A stretch of DNA of 64,000 nt from Henckelia pumila (GCF_033568475.1 NC_133122.1:143413402-143477401); one strand, 5' to 3'; shown: positions 23,301-36,653, counted from the first letter of the stretch. Made by a program: numbers and translations. The notes: a model not told the origin generated them from the sequence alone.

Positions 23301-25826
23301 TAGTTTCCATTTCAGCAGATTGCAAGCTGTTTTTACAGGATTTAATTTCTTCTTTCTCGAGGTGAAAATTTTGTTTAAAATTTTATGTTGTTAACAATCC
23401 CTTACGCTAGGTTGGATGGGATGAATCAACTGCTGGAGAACGCCCTAGTCGAGTTTCTATATGGGAAGTTGAACCTGTTGTTACTCCTTTCTACATTTGC
23501 CCGCCTCCCTTTTTCAGACCGAAGTTCCCCAAACATCCAAGTTTTCCAGGTAGAAACTACATATGTAACAAATAAAGTTATCGCATTGTATATTAATTTT
23601 TTCCTCTGACACGAGTGATTGAATCAGACGATGACCTCGATATGGAGAATATTTTCAAGCGAGGCATGCCCTGGCTTGCAGATGATTTTGGCATAAAAGA
23701 TGCGTCAAGCTCGATATTTCCCGGCCTTAGTCTAGTTCAATGGATGAGCATGCAACAGAATAATCAATTATCCAGTAATCAGTCGGGCTTATTTCCCAAT
23801 TCATCTGTTCTACAAGGTAACCTTAGCACCGATGACCACACAAAACTTTTGAATTTTCAAAACCCATCTTTAGCTTCACATAATCTTCCACCGGGTAAGG
23901 GGAATCTTCCAAATCTACAAGTTGGCCAACAGCAACAAGTCCAGCAAATGTTGCAGTCTCCTACAAACACTCAGCAGCCACAACCGAGGCAGCAGCTGCC
24001 GTTGCAGCAATCTCAGCCACAGCTCCTGCAGCAGACACTGCAGCAGTTGCAGCAGCAGCAGCGGCTACCACAACAACCTGTGCTGCTACCTCCTGTAACG
24101 AATGGTGTCATTTTGGACCAGGCATCAAACCAAAATTCACATCAAATTGGAGTGTATCCTCAGCTTCAGCAGCAACAGATATTGACTGGAAATGCGCATT
24201 TGCAGCAAAATGATTCATTGGTTAACAGAACTACATTTCCAGTGACGTCAATGACACAGGACATGGTTTTCCTGCAACCCGTCGAGCAGCAATCTAGCCT
24301 CTTGCAGAGACCACAACAGCAGCAAATGCAATTGCAACAACCGGTGTTGCAGCAACAAAAGCCACCAATGCAACAGTTTTCTCAACAAAATCTTTCGGAT
24401 CAGCAGATGCAACTGCAACTTCTACAGAAACTACAACAGCAGCAACAGCAGCAGCAGCAGTTGTCGTCCCCGTTAAATCCGTTGTTGGAAGCTCAATGTA
24501 CCCCAAAACAACAATTGCAACAGAACCAGCATGCCCAAAATCTTTGTCTACCTCCAAAAGTAAATATGAGCACCTTTCCAGGATCTTCTTCGGTCCAATC
24601 TCCACAGTTTCCCACCAATCAGTTCCAACATAAATCTCCTCTCGAAAATATCAGGGGCCGCGTGGAGGGGGATGCTCCATCATGTTCAACATCACCTTCG
24701 AAGAATAATTTTCAGGCTTCACAATCAAACTTCTTTAACAGGTATCAAACTGGGCCGACAACTTTGCTAGATAATGCTACAGTTCACCATACCACTAATT
24801 TGGTACAAGAAACTCATACCAAAATCGATATTAGGATGAAACATGAATTCCCCAACTCTAAACCAACCGAACAGCCTAAATACAAGGGTACTGCTACTGA
24901 TCGTTTGGATGCTGCATCTACTGCAACGTCATATTGTCAGGATACGGGTATTCTACAACAAAATTTTCCATCAAATGGGTTGGAAACTGATGTTCAGTCG
25001 CACACACGGAATAGTCTTCCGTTCACGGGTAATATTGATGGATTGGCTCCTGATGCCTTGTTGTCAAGGGGTTATGATTCAGGGAAGGATATACAGAACT
25101 TACTGTCTAACTACAGTGGCACTCCGAGGGACATTGATACAGATTTGTCTTCTGGAATCAATTCTCAGTCGTTTGGGATGCCTAACATGTCTTTTAAACC
25201 AGGTTGTTCGAACGAGGTTGCAATTAATGAAAGCGCTGTTCTGAATGGTGGGTTGTGGTCTAACCAGGCTCCTCGTATGCGAACTTATGCAAAGGTTGTT
25301 CTCCCCCAAAGACACCCTTCTCTCTTCAGAGTTTTGAGTCTGTTTGCTTATTATTATTGATGTTGATAAACCTACTGTAGGTTCAAAAACGTGGCTCGGT
25401 GGGGAGAACAGTGGATGTCACTCGTTACAAGGGGTATGATGAGCTTAGGCATGACCTTGCCCGCATGTTTGGCATTGAAGGTCTATTAGAAGACCCACAG
25501 AGAACCGAGTGGAAGCTTGTATATGTAGACCATGAAAATGACATATTACTTGTCGGAGATGATCCATGGGAGTAAGTATCGATTGTACTTTTTCTTCTTC
25601 AGACATCCAACTTTCTATAACACACTCTGGTTCTTATTACAACAGGGAGTTTGTGAGCTGTGTTCAAAGTATAAAGATACTATCGTCTGCTGAGGTGCAG
25701 CAAATGAGCTTGGATGGCGATCTTGGTCAGATGCCTATCCCGAACCAAGCTTGCAGCAGAACCGATAGTGGTAACGCATGGAGAGGACAGTATGACAACA
25801 ATTCAGCCACTTCATTTAATCGCTAA
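20385..25826 (+). CDS. ARF19: Auxin response factor, ARF7/ARF19 type
   Basis: This is a transcription factor that binds auxin response elements in the nucleus and, in this subfamily, activates auxin-induced genes. Coding exons: 20385-20427, 21471-21583, 21669-21764, 21915-21971, 22203-22358, 22457-22541, 22646-22736, 22812-22976, 23066-23261, 23411-23549, 23628-25294, 25381-25571 and 25646-25826. All introns are GT-AG and every phase fits, giving 1059 residues. The B3 DNA-binding domain starts near residue 126 ([20 protein letters not shown]). The ancillary ARF domain covers about 253-336. The long exon 11 encodes a Gln-rich middle region, the mark of activating ARFs. The C-terminal PB1 domain (about 937-1020) has the basic VQKRGSVGR patch and the acidic [17 protein letters not shown] motif, so Aux/IAA binding should be intact. 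The start (MKIPSGGF) and the end (ATSFNR) fit ARF7/ARF19. Which of the two it is cannot be settled here, so the symbol is tentative. Confidence 0.95.
24420..24470 (+). repeat. CAG/CAA-rich glutamine repeat in ARF exon 11
   Basis: Mixed CAG and CAA codons encode the longest of several Gln runs in the activation region. Such tracts vary in length between alleles. The apparent reading frame on the opposite strand (24294-24605) is only the complement of this tract. Confidence 0.8.
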
Positions 25827-26555
25827 ACAATCTGAAGTTTGATATTAGCTATGTTCTTGCTTATCCAACTTATGATGGGTTCTTTCCTACCATGAAGAAC
25901 ACTTGCCAACATGATTATGCATGAAGTTAAATTTATTTTATCGTCTAGACGGAGACCATGGCCCCAAATAGCGACTTTCGTGTAGTTCTTAAGTCGACAT
26001 GTTGACATTAGAGGTGCTGTTGTATAATGATTCAGCGATTTGTATAAAAGATAACCCTTTTGCCAGAACAGGGTGTATTAAATGTAAATTTGTTGTCTTA
26101 CTTAGGCTTTTAGACATAGCATGTAATGTAAGAGAGACAATGTATATCTTTGTGAATTCAGTTATTATTATAAATGCTGCTGAGGACCAAACAAAGCCGC
26201 GCTCCAGCAAATGGAATAACGTCTCCCTGAATAGAATAGGAAAATATTATTACGTGCATGTGGAAGATTACACGTTGATTTATATATTGCATTTGAAATT
26301 AAAAAATTATTCGTGTACTTTATTTTAAAAAAAACTATTTCAAAAGTACATTTGAAATAATTTTATAACTCCAAATAAAGTGTGCAAACCAACGTGTAAT
26401 TTTTTATGTATGTCATGTAGCATTGTCCAATAGAATAATATACAATCTACAACATTAGTTGCTCACTTAGTAAATTTAAGTGGGAGAATGAAATATATTC
26501 TCTCTGATTAAATATATAGGTTTGTTTGGTTTTTTACATATTAAAAATGCAGAAA

Positions 26556-26700
26556 AAATTCTTGTGAAATTATCTCACGTGCCAACTTTGTGTGACGAAT
26601 TTTTGACCCAACTCAACTCATCAAAATTATTATCTTTTATATCAAAATTATTATTTTATTGTAAATATGTATCATGTTGATGTCTCAAGGGGATATACAT
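26556..26700. repeat. Dispersed short repeat, copy 2
   Basis: Same block order as at 17430: TTCTTGTGAAATTATCTCA, then TGTGTGACGAATTTTTGACCC, then a TTATTATCTTTTATATCAAA-like tail. Confidence 0.5.
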
Positions 26701-26779
26701 GAATGTTACTTTCTCTTACAATATCATTGAAAAAAAAAATTTAATGTATATTATTTGTTTTTATTAAATTTGTTCAAGA

Positions 26780-26926
26780 ATTAGTTACGCATTTTTTCAA
26801 AGACACATTTAGTAGAAGTAGCGATGAAACTACTTAAATCTAAGTAAATAAATTAGAAACTTAATTCGAACTTGAGACCAATTTGTCTCAGGCCTCACCC
26901 TTAACCATTGGGCCAAGGGCTCATTG
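26780..26926 (-). mobile_element. tRNA-derived SINE candidate
   Basis: Read on the minus strand from 26922, the sequence opens GAGCCCTTGGCCCAATGG, with an A-box-like TGGCCCAATGG. About 35 bp later comes a B-box-like GGTCTCAAGTTCGAATT (26864-26879). The spacing and order are those of an RNA polymerase III internal promoter in a tRNA-related head. The 3' limit and the target duplication are uncertain. Confidence 0.55.
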
Positions 26927-27340
26927 GCTGTAAAAGTATTTTATTTATTAGTAGAAAAAAGAGAGAAGAAATGCTACTAAAGGTAGACGCTTTGTGTCTT
27001 TGGAATAACCGAAAAAATTAATAAGTTCCTTGAATTTCGACATATTGAAACTCGCAACATTAATTCCATCCAAATCAAGCATGCTCCTAGAAAATGCACC
27101 CGTATTTTCATTTATTAGAATTAAATTTCCACATGAAAATCATTTTCAGAATATCTAAGATATATAGCAATCAATCTCTAATGATTTGAAATCCGAAATG
27201 GATAAACATGATCAGAAATCTTTAAATTCCCAATACGGATAAATGAAAACCAAGAATCTCGCAAGTGATCACATCTCATCTTTATTCAGATATATTTCAA
27301 CTTATAACCTTAACAAACACAATCAAGATTATTATTATAT

Positions 27341-27348
27341 TATAAATA
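27341..27348 (+). promoter_or_regulatory. TATA box of beta-galactosidase gene
   Basis: TATAAATA lies 63 bp before the start codon. This implies a very short leader of about 30 bases. Confidence 0.6.
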
Positions 27349-27403
27349 GAATATTAACATATAACTTTTGCACTCACTGTTTCTTGGCTAACAAAGAAAC
27401 GAA

Positions 27404-30400
27404 ATGATTTTCTCAAAAATCAATCCTCTCTTCCATTGTTTTTTGCTCTTGATTTTCGTCGCCCGGACGACGTTCGCCGCCGATATCTCTCACGATGGAA
27501 GAGCAATCACCATTAATGGTGAACGTAAAATCATCATTTCTGGTTCCATTCACTATCCAAGAAGCACTGTTGAGGTACCATAACAATTGTCATTTCCATT
27601 TATTTTATTTTATTTTTTTCAAATGAAAATAGTCACTTTAAACAACTCATATTATTCATAACAATATTCATCTCAATATTCAACTTTTTTTTTTTTATAT
27701 ATCATTATAGATGTGGCCTGATTTGATCAAGAAAGCTAAGGATGGGGGCCTAGACGCCGTGGAAACATACGTATTTTGGAACGCGCACGAGCCTTTACGA
27801 CGGAAATATGATTTTTCCGGCAATTTAGATCTTGTGAGGTTCATCAAAACGATTCAGGACGCTGGCCTCTACGCTGTTCTTCGTATTGGACCATATGTTT
27901 GTGCAGAGTGGAACTACGGGTAAATATATGAAATAATAAAAATGTAATATATTTTTTTTTTTTTGCACGTGAAAAATCATATGTTATGCAATTTAGCTAT
28001 GTTTGTTTTAAACAGAGGATTTCCTGTTTGGCTGCATAATTTGCCTGGCGTTGAGCTCCGAACGAACAACACCATTTACAAGGTATCATGTTTTGTACAT
28101 TTCTTAAATATATTTTACGTATTCGATTTTTATTTGTATTTTTTTGAAGTGTTTTTGAGTGTTTTATTTTCAGAATGAGATGCAAACTTTCACGACTATG
28201 ATAGTGAACATGATGAAAAAAGAGAAACTATTTGGATCACAAGGAGGTCCCATTATTCTAGCACAGGTCTGCTTATTTTCATTCATGGATCATTTCAAAT
28301 TAAGGGTTCTATATATTAATATGAAACGAGATCTCGAGTTTAATTTCTAAAAAAAAAAAAAAAGTTTTTCTAATCATGTTTTTAGAGAACTTTTGTAGAT
28401 TGAAAATGAATATGGGAATGTTATTTCATCATACGGAGATGCCGGGAAAGAATATATGAACTGGTGCGCGAGCATGGCTAATTCATTGAACATTGGTGTT
28501 CCATGGATTATGTGCCAAGAAGATGATGCTCCATCGTCTGTGGTAATTACATGACATAGTTCTTAAATTATATATGTATATTGTAATTTTATTTAATTTG
28601 ACATTAATGTTGATTGTTACATGTGACAGATTAACACATGCAATGGCTTCTACTGTGATCAATTCAGTCCAAATAATCCAAACAGCCCCAAAATGTGGAC
28701 AGAAAATTGGACTGGATGGTTTGTAATTGTATTATGACTATTTATATATTTTATTGTATATAATATTTATATATAATTTAGAAGCATAATCAGGTTCAAG
28801 AGTTGGGGTAGCAGAAATCCCAACAGAACCCCTGAAGATGTTGCCTTTTCCGTTGCAAGATTTTTTGAAAATGGAGGAACTTTCCAGAACTATTATATGG
28901 TTGGTATCCAATTTATTATTAATATTATTATTATACCAAAAATTTTAATGATTTAATTTATTTATATTTTTTGTTCAATTAGTATCATGGGGGAACCAAC
29001 TTTGGAAGAACAGCAGGTGGTCCGTATATCACCACATCATATGATTATAACGCACCAATTAACGAATATGGTATGGAAATAATTATTAACAATTAATCAT
29101 ATTTCACAGTTCGACTATTAATAATAATAATAACAATAATTTTGCAGGAACCTTGAATGAACCAAAATATGGACACTTGAAGAACCTCCACGACGTGTTA
29201 CATTCAATCGAGAAAATTATAACTTACGGCGACATGAACAACACCGATTTAGGATACTATAACTATGTAAGTTTTGATTAATTATTATTATTAAAATCCA
29301 TCTTATGAAATTAGAATTAATGCATGAAATAATTCAGGCAACTATATACACTCTCAATGGCACATCAAGTTGTTTCCTTGGCAATTCAAATAGAACAAAT
29401 GAGGCCATAATGACAATAAACGGGATCGATCACATAGTACCAGCATGGTCTGTTACAATACTTCCCGATTGCAAGACCGAAGCTTACAACACTGCCAAGG
29501 TACATCCAAATGATTTGAATGATGAGATCATATTTCGATCGATCGTCCTAAAAACTCGGTTTTTACGAGTTTCTTACACTATTTTCTTGAAAATGTAGAT
29601 AGTTACTCAATCTTCAGTCTTGGTGAAGAAGCCTAATGAGGCAGAAGAGGAACCATCTGCACTGGAATGGAAATGGAGGTCAGAAGTTATGAATGAAACT
29701 ATTGTTCTTGGAAAAGGTCCGATATCGGCGACTAAACTTGTCGACCAGAAGGCCATCAATGATGTTAGTGATTATTTGTGGTACATGACAAGGTATGAAT
29801 CATATGTATCTCATGCTGTTTTTAGCCAGATTCGCGTTAGAAAATCTACGTTCGTTTTTTTCTAGCCTTCGATTACTATTATGTTTTGAATATAGTGTGA
29901 ATCTTGAAGAGAATGATCCCATTTGGAGTGACGATATGATCCTTAGTGTTAATGGCACGGGGCATATTCTGCATGCTTATCTCAACGGGGAATATCTTGG
30001 TATGTTATGTTTGTTGAGATAATTTTGGCACATAATATAAATTATAATTATAATTATATATATAACTATTTATGTAATTAGGTTCTCAAACGGGATCATA
30101 TGGAGTTTTTAACTACAAATTTGAGAAGAAGGTTAAGACGAAGTTGAAGACTGGAAATAACCAAATAACATTGCTCAGTGCTACTATGGGACTACAGGTA
30201 AATTAATAAACTTAATTTGATTAGTATTTTTTTGATCATTATCAATCATCTACTATTACCAATAACAAATTTAATTAATTCATGAACAGAACTATGGTGG
30301 TGGATTTGATAGTGTAGGAACTGGACTACCGGGGCCGATAGAGATCATCACGAGGCAGGGCGACGAGACGATCATCAAGGATTTAACAGGCCATGAATGG

Positions 30401-31338
30401 TCGTATAAGATTGGAATTGACGGATTCAATCATGAAATATATGATTCTCATGCCAAATCTGGTTCGGATCAGTGGCAATCTGGAGAGTTTCCTGTTGACC
30501 AAATGTTCACTTGGTACAAGGTAGGTACTAATGATACCATAAATTATCAAATTGTTGTGTATTATAGGATAGTTAAGTGTATAGTTTTCAACTTTTTTTC
30601 TGTCTTTGGCAGAGGAGTTTCAAGGCACCGCCGGGCGACGACCCCGTCGTGGTCGACTTGCTCGGGTTAGGGAAAGGCATGGCTTGGGTCAATGGGAACA
30701 GCCTGGGACGATACTGGCCGAGCTATATCACCAACGAGTGGTGCCAGAGTGATCCGTGTGACTACAGGGGTCCGTATTGGGAGTACAAATGTGGCACTGG
30801 CTGCGGCGAACCAACGCAGAGATATTATCACGTGCCTCGTTCGTTCATGAAAGATAGCGACAACGAGCTCGTTCTATTCGAAGAATTCGGGGGGGATCCG
30901 TCTTTGGTCAACTTCAAGACCATAAGCGTGGCGAGAGTGTGCGGTGCTGCTTATGAGAATCGTGACATGGAGTTGTCGTGCCGCGGGAGGGCGATTCGCG
31001 AGATCAAGTTCGCGAGTTTTGGGGACGTAGGAGGAAGTTGTGGTTTGTCCAGGAGAGGAACTTGTACATCCCCGAAAGATGCACTCCCTATAGTCCAAAA
31101 GGTGCTCTGCTCTCATTAACAACATTCATTTGAAATGATGGTCACAAAATTTGTGTGCATATATTCATAGATATATTCGATTTCTTTAATTTGTTCTGGT
31201 TTTTTTGGATTGATTACGCAGGCATGTATTGGGAAGGAATCTTGTACAATTCCTGCCAAAGAGAAGATTTTTGGAGTGACAGAATGCGATGCTAGTATTT
31301 CCAAGAAGCTTGTGGTGGAGGCTCTTTGCGATATTTAG
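27404..31338 (+). CDS. Secreted beta-galactosidase, GH35 family (BGAL7/15-like)
   Basis: The enzyme releases terminal beta-galactose, in plants mainly from cell-wall polysaccharides and glycoproteins in the apoplast. Exons: 27404-27574, 27711-27919, 28016-28082, 28174-28266, 28399-28542, 28630-28718, 28794-28899, 28983-29070, 29148-29266, 29338-29499, 29599-29792, 29896-29999, 30082-30197, 30290-30520, 30613-31101 and 31222-31338. All are GT-AG and phases agree, giving 832 residues. Residues 1-25 form a signal peptide (hydrophobic [11 protein letters not shown]). The GH35 signature [14 protein letters not shown] holds the proton donor E184; the nucleophile is E253 in WTENWTGW. Beta-sandwich domains follow. 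The last 90 or so residues ([14 protein letters not shown] to VVEALC) form a SUEL/galactose-binding lectin-like domain with paired cysteines. Overall likeness is to the BGAL7/BGAL15 branch; that branch call is inference. No defect is visible. Confidence 0.95.
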
Positions 31339-32743
31339 ATTTATTTATTCGAATTAATTGATTGAATGAATATTGTGGAGACATTGTACGTATATTTTGT
31401 TTCTTCAGCTGATTATGTCTAGGATTTACTGTTTTTAGTGACTGCGGGAATTGGATATTGTGATTAATAAAAAGAAACGCGGGAATTACATAATTAAAAA
31501 AAAAATTATGTTTAATATAGTTTTGCGACTTATCACAAGAAAAATAATTTTTTTTTTCGTATATTTTCTCCTTAGATGCATATTTTATATCTATGTACCA
31601 TTGATAATATTCTAGATAAAATATTTATGTTTAAAATAGTTTTGCGACTTATCACAAGAATTTGAAGGATTTTGATAAAGCGTTGAATACTTTTATTGAA
31701 CCCATGAAAAAATGTATCTATTTTATTATATTGAGTGTGAGACCATATCAAATTGATATGTTAGTGTGGTCTCTTTGTTTTTTTTAAATTTTTTTATTTT
31801 TTACAATTATTTAATAAAAAATGAATTGTATAACTACATAACATGTATGCAAAAACAAACTATACAAGTACGTAATGTGTATATATACATAAAAAGGCAT
31901 TGTATAAGCACACAAAACATGCAATTTGTTATCCATATATATAAAAAATGTGCTAGCCGAATAACCTGAGACAGACAAGTATATATATGGAAAAAATAAC
32001 AAGAAGGAGGTATAAAATAAATTAAAATCTTATCAAATCATCACATATCCAATACAATTGACTCAATAGTTTCATCACTACTTATAAAATGATTGAATCA
32101 GTCACTAGCCATTTTTACCAATTCAGAAGTTAGAAAAATAGTTTTGATCAGAATATGACTTTGCTTTCAACATGATTTCACTTTTTTTATATATAGAAAT
32201 TTGCATCCACTATAAGTAAATTGCAATTCTCTCCAAATAATAGGTACAATTCAATATTTTGGAAATAAATAATGAAGATGATGTATTTCGTTCATGGAAA
32301 GATGTTTAAATATCAAGATATCCATATTTTGAGGATTTTAATGTCCTCATCTTTTCCATGTTCAAATGTTCGAAAATATATTTCGGAAAATGAGAAATTT
32401 AAGATGTTACAGAGATTTTCTAATAATTATTACTTTATTTTATGGTGTTTTGGTATTGAATCTGTAGTTTGTACTTTGTAAAGGTACTCGAGCTCTAGTT
32501 TCCGTTCAATTATTTCGAAGTTGTTCCTATGCAAACTTGACTCACTGTACGTGAAATCGTAAATTCATTCACACTGTAGGATTGCAAAAAATTTAAAAAC
32601 TGAAAAATTAATAAATTGAAATTTTTCTCTTTTTAATTTATTTATAAAATTAAAGTCTTTCTTTATACTGGCAAAATATGTAAATTATTTTGATACCAGC
32701 CACGAGATCGAGTGTATGAATTGAAGATTGATATATCATAATT

Positions 32744-33170
32744 AGGGGTGGTTCGGTACGGTATACCGCGGTATTCAATGAATACCGCATATTGTATCGA
32801 AAATTTCGATATCGATATCATACCGAAAATTTCGATATGACATAAATCCATACTGATCGAAAAATTTCGGTATACCGAAGTTCGATACGGTATCGATATG
32901 ATACCGTGTATACCGACATTTTAAATATTTTTAAAGTATTTTTTTAAAAAAAATATATCGTATACACGGTATCATACCGCGATATCGTGTATACCGACTT
33001 TTTTAATATTTTTTCGGTATATCAAAATACCAAAATTTCGTAAATCGTATACCGATACCGATACCGATACCGATACCGAAAATTTCGGTACGGTATGATA
33101 TCGAATCGAAATTTTTGGTATAAATTTCGCTATATACAATTTTTTTTGGTTACGGTATAACTAATCAGAA
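32744..33170. repeat. Degenerate GGTATACCG / GATACCG repeat block
   Basis: The block begins GGGGTGGTTCGGTACGGTAT. It is built from interleaved direct and inverted versions of CGGTATACCG, AAAATTTCGGTAT and GATACCG, with a short perfect tandem of GATACC near 33053-33080. It looks like a MITE-type element with internal palindromes. No coding potential. Confidence 0.65.
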
Positions 33171-34312
33171 CTAGTAATCAATTATTATTTATCATTTATT
33201 TGATCCATATTAATTATTAATTAATAATTAATGGTCAAATGGTGCCCTTAACTGGACCACGAGATATGTACGTAGCAATTATGTTGAGTGAATAGTATTC
33301 TTAAAATCCTATTTTCTTCTCAAAGTGTGCGTCTAATTAATATTGTTGACCGAGTGATTAATATAATATAATATATATTTAAAAGTGTACTCATTAAAAT
33401 CATAAATAGTCAAATATCTCATCCACTTGACTTATAGTTCCGAGTACAGTAAATTAAACGTTACTTCGAGAGAGACGGAGATAATAAATTAACATATTAT
33501 CAAAGAATATTTTTGACATAAAAAATATATTATGATTTTGATCTAATCAAATATCAATCTCACAAAATTGATTTATGAAATTGTCAAGTAAAAATTGTTA
33601 TGATCGTTAATAAAATCGAGATAATGACATCTCTATATAAGCATTTCATTTTCAGTCATTAAAAGATACAATAAAATAAACCCTGATGGTGTGTTATTGT
33701 CAAGCCTCCTAAAATATTTTAGCTTGTGAATAAAATAAAACGTAAATTAGTCTATCAAAAAACAAAATACTATCATATAACAGTGGAAGAAGTCCGCATT
33801 AATTAGATTTAGAAATTAAATTATTGTTTATGTCAAAGTTCGCATTAATTCAAATACAAATCCAAATTCAACTTCATGGATTACGGATGTATTTAAAATT
33901 ATTTTTTTTGTTTAGAGAAGTAACACATAAATTTCAAATACACATTTTTTATGTTTATATAGTATTTCATGTTAATTATGATGAATTTCAAATTCACTTA
34001 ATTAATAATGGTGTCATTTGAATTATAATAATAGCTAGTGTCATTTGAAATTTATTCTACTATATATAACTAATGTATAAATAAAATATGAATTTAATAT
34101 TTGTTATATTGTTTCAATGTTAACAATAAAAATATAATCAACATCTATACATTTAAGTTATCAAACCTAATTGGACAGGATTGAACCGATTCCGGATTGC
34201 CCTTAATGAAACAGAACCAATCTTGTATGATACTGGATTGGACCGGTTCAAAATTTACCGGATTGTAAGTGTTACTCAGTCATAAAGCCGAAATCTAATT
34301 AAGCTTGATTTA

Positions 34313-34516
34313 GGGTCCGTTTGGTGTTTTTAGTGATTTTTTTAAAAAAGCATTTTTTTAAGCTCTAATTTTGAGCTTTTGAAAAAGCTCAAAATTTAAC
34401 TTAAAAAAATATTTTTTTAAGCACTAAAATCTCCACTCAAATACATTATAAACCAAAAAGTATTTTTGTTTAAAAAAAATGCTTTTTTTGTTTGTTTTTT
34501 GATACCAAACGAGCTC
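34313..34516. mobile_element. hAT-like MITE candidate, about 200 bp
   Basis: The left end GGGTCCGTTTGGT and the complement of the right end GAGCTCGTTTGGT form imperfect terminal inverted repeats typical of short hAT-derived elements. The interior is poly-T/A with AAAGCTC / GAGCTTTT palindromes. The flanking 8-bp duplication was not resolved. Confidence 0.55.
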
Positions 34517-36460
34517 TTAAAACATATTGAACCCAAATTGAAATATTTTAAAATAATAAAAAAATCATTATGTATCTTTAATCTATTCTGTATTATAAAT
34601 TATGATGATCTTAGATTAATAACTTTTGGTATCTTTGGTGTAATTTTTTTAAATACCAAAAAATACCCTTATCAAACCTATTTTAGTAAATTTTATAACT
34701 TATCAGAAACTAAAATATACTTTATCCACTTTAAAAAAAATTAAATTTTTTAAAGTATTTAAATATGAAAAAAAAATTAATTGAAATTAACAAATGTAAT
34801 AAGTATAAATAAGTATTTCAACTGTGTAAACAAACAATGTGTAGACACTAAGAAGTTGAAAAAATTCATCATATGATATGATCATAAGAACCATATAATA
34901 GTAACATCTACATGCAGTTAGTATAATCATAATCACCCTTTTTGTTCTGCACAATTATCACAGTGATTCCAAATCAATAGCAAGATTCGTGGTTTGATTT
35001 CCTACATGCCATATCACATTTACGTTTGTCTTTGATTTTTTTTAACATAAAAGCACTGAAATTTGAAAAAGTTTAGAAAAAATTTTCGTCATGATTACAC
35101 CATCAAGGCATAATATTTCATCATATCTCCATCCTCGAATCCAAAATCCGTCCTTATCTCCGATTCAATTCTCGTTTTTTATCTCAGAATTCTCGTAGTC
35201 GTGCTCGCAAGGACCAAGTCATCATCTCTATTCCTGTACCGGAATTTTTATTTGAGGACTCCACATTACCGAGGTGATATATACCAATTTCGGGCTCGAT
35301 AGTACATATATATTATAATATAATTATTGTATATATATAAAATAAGTAAATATATAATTCAAAGGTTCGGGCCAATGGGATCTCAATCTATCGGTGCATC
35401 ATAAGCACTTCATGGAATTTGTGTTTTCATCGAATTAATAAGAACTCATATCTGATATATATCCCCAAATTCGTCCCCATTTGGATGGAACCGCAAGTGA
35501 AATTATCATCCTTACTATTAAACTAGTTATCCGAAGCACCCAACAGCATCTTTAATATCAAATTAGTGATCTGAAGTACGCGTTGCGTGCTTTTATAATA
35601 TTTTTTTAATAAAATTTGTTTTTTTATTTTTGGTTTGGGGAAAAAAACGAACATGTGAGAGAGACGTGAGATAAATTAAAATTATGAAAGTTGTCAAAAT
35701 GTTATTTTGCGCTTTGCCTTCAGGAAAGAAAAAAAAAGAAAGCTATGCAAAGAACCCTCAATGAACAGGGGTAAAATAGAGAAGAAAATTGGTGTCATCT
35801 TGACACACCAAAAATAGTTATTAAAGGATGCTCAAGTTTTATATATATGAATAAGTATTTGTCGGTTTACCAAAATAATAGACAGTGATAACGATACAAG
35901 AAATTTAATATTTTAAACTATACAATAGAAGAAGCGTCACAAATTAATCATTCTACTAACTAAATATTAATACCCCCGACAATCAATACATACATACATT
36001 TCCATTCTTCCATTCTTTTGTTTTGTGAAAAGAATAACAATCTTTCAAAGGAAAAGAAGTTGATTAGGCGAAAAGTAGAATAATGCCAGAAAGGGCACTT
36101 ACGTAATTTACCACTGTACAGCACAAAACCTGTGAATGAAAGGGCCCGCGGATCGCTTTCATTTCGAAATCACGTGGGCCCCTGGCAAGTGGGCTTAGTC
36201 TCAATAGTCCAAGAAATGAGAAAACAAGATAAAATAAATGCGTGGGCCCACTTTCCTACAGAGTGGGCTTAATTATTAATGAATATGACACGTACCCAAT
36301 CTCCGGCCGGCGGATTCACCGGAATCTTGTGCTGACTCAGTTAACGGCCAAATGGGCCCGGGTTGTACAACGGGTGCAATCATTGCAATGGACGTTACTT
36401 AAAATATTGCCCCCTGATAAGTGATTTGGAATCCAATTTAATAATGGTAGAATAAAGTGG

Positions 36461-36610
36461 TTCAATTATTTGTTTTGAGAAATGAGATCAACTTTTTTTT
36501 TACGATTGTATAAATCTCGTATTTTAATTTTATAACAACTCATCTCGGTTTCTATTATATATATTTATACAATCGTAAAAAAAAAGTTGATCTCATTTCT
36601 CAAAACAAAT

Positions 36611-36617
<7 letters not shown>
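36461..36617. repeat. Perfect 55-bp inverted repeat with 47-base loop
   Basis: Arms 36461-36515 and 36563-36617 are exactly complementary over all 55 positions, including a 9-base homopolymer. A transcript would fold into a long perfect hairpin. Confidence 0.92.

Positions 36618-36651
<34 letters not shown>
36617..36651. repeat. AT dinucleotide microsatellite
   Basis: About 17 AT units start directly at the right edge of the perfect inverted repeat. Confidence 0.95.

Positions 36652-36653
<2 letters not shown>

Larger units (their letters stand above)
25827..27403. other. Intergenic: ARF 3' UTR, SINE, BGAL promoter
   Basis: The first few hundred bases after the ARF stop probably include its 3' UTR; no clear poly(A) signal was fixed. 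Further on are a dispersed-repeat copy (26556-26700), a minus-strand SINE candidate (about 26780-26926) and the promoter of the beta-galactosidase gene. Confidence 0.6.

Noticed and set aside
24294..24605. 103-codon frame opposite ARF exon 11
   Set aside because: It is the complement of the CAG/CAA glutamine tract; alanine/valine-rich reading without family features.
34466..34744. 92-codon frame with many Phe and Lys
   Set aside because: Pure AT-rich composition overlapping a MITE end.
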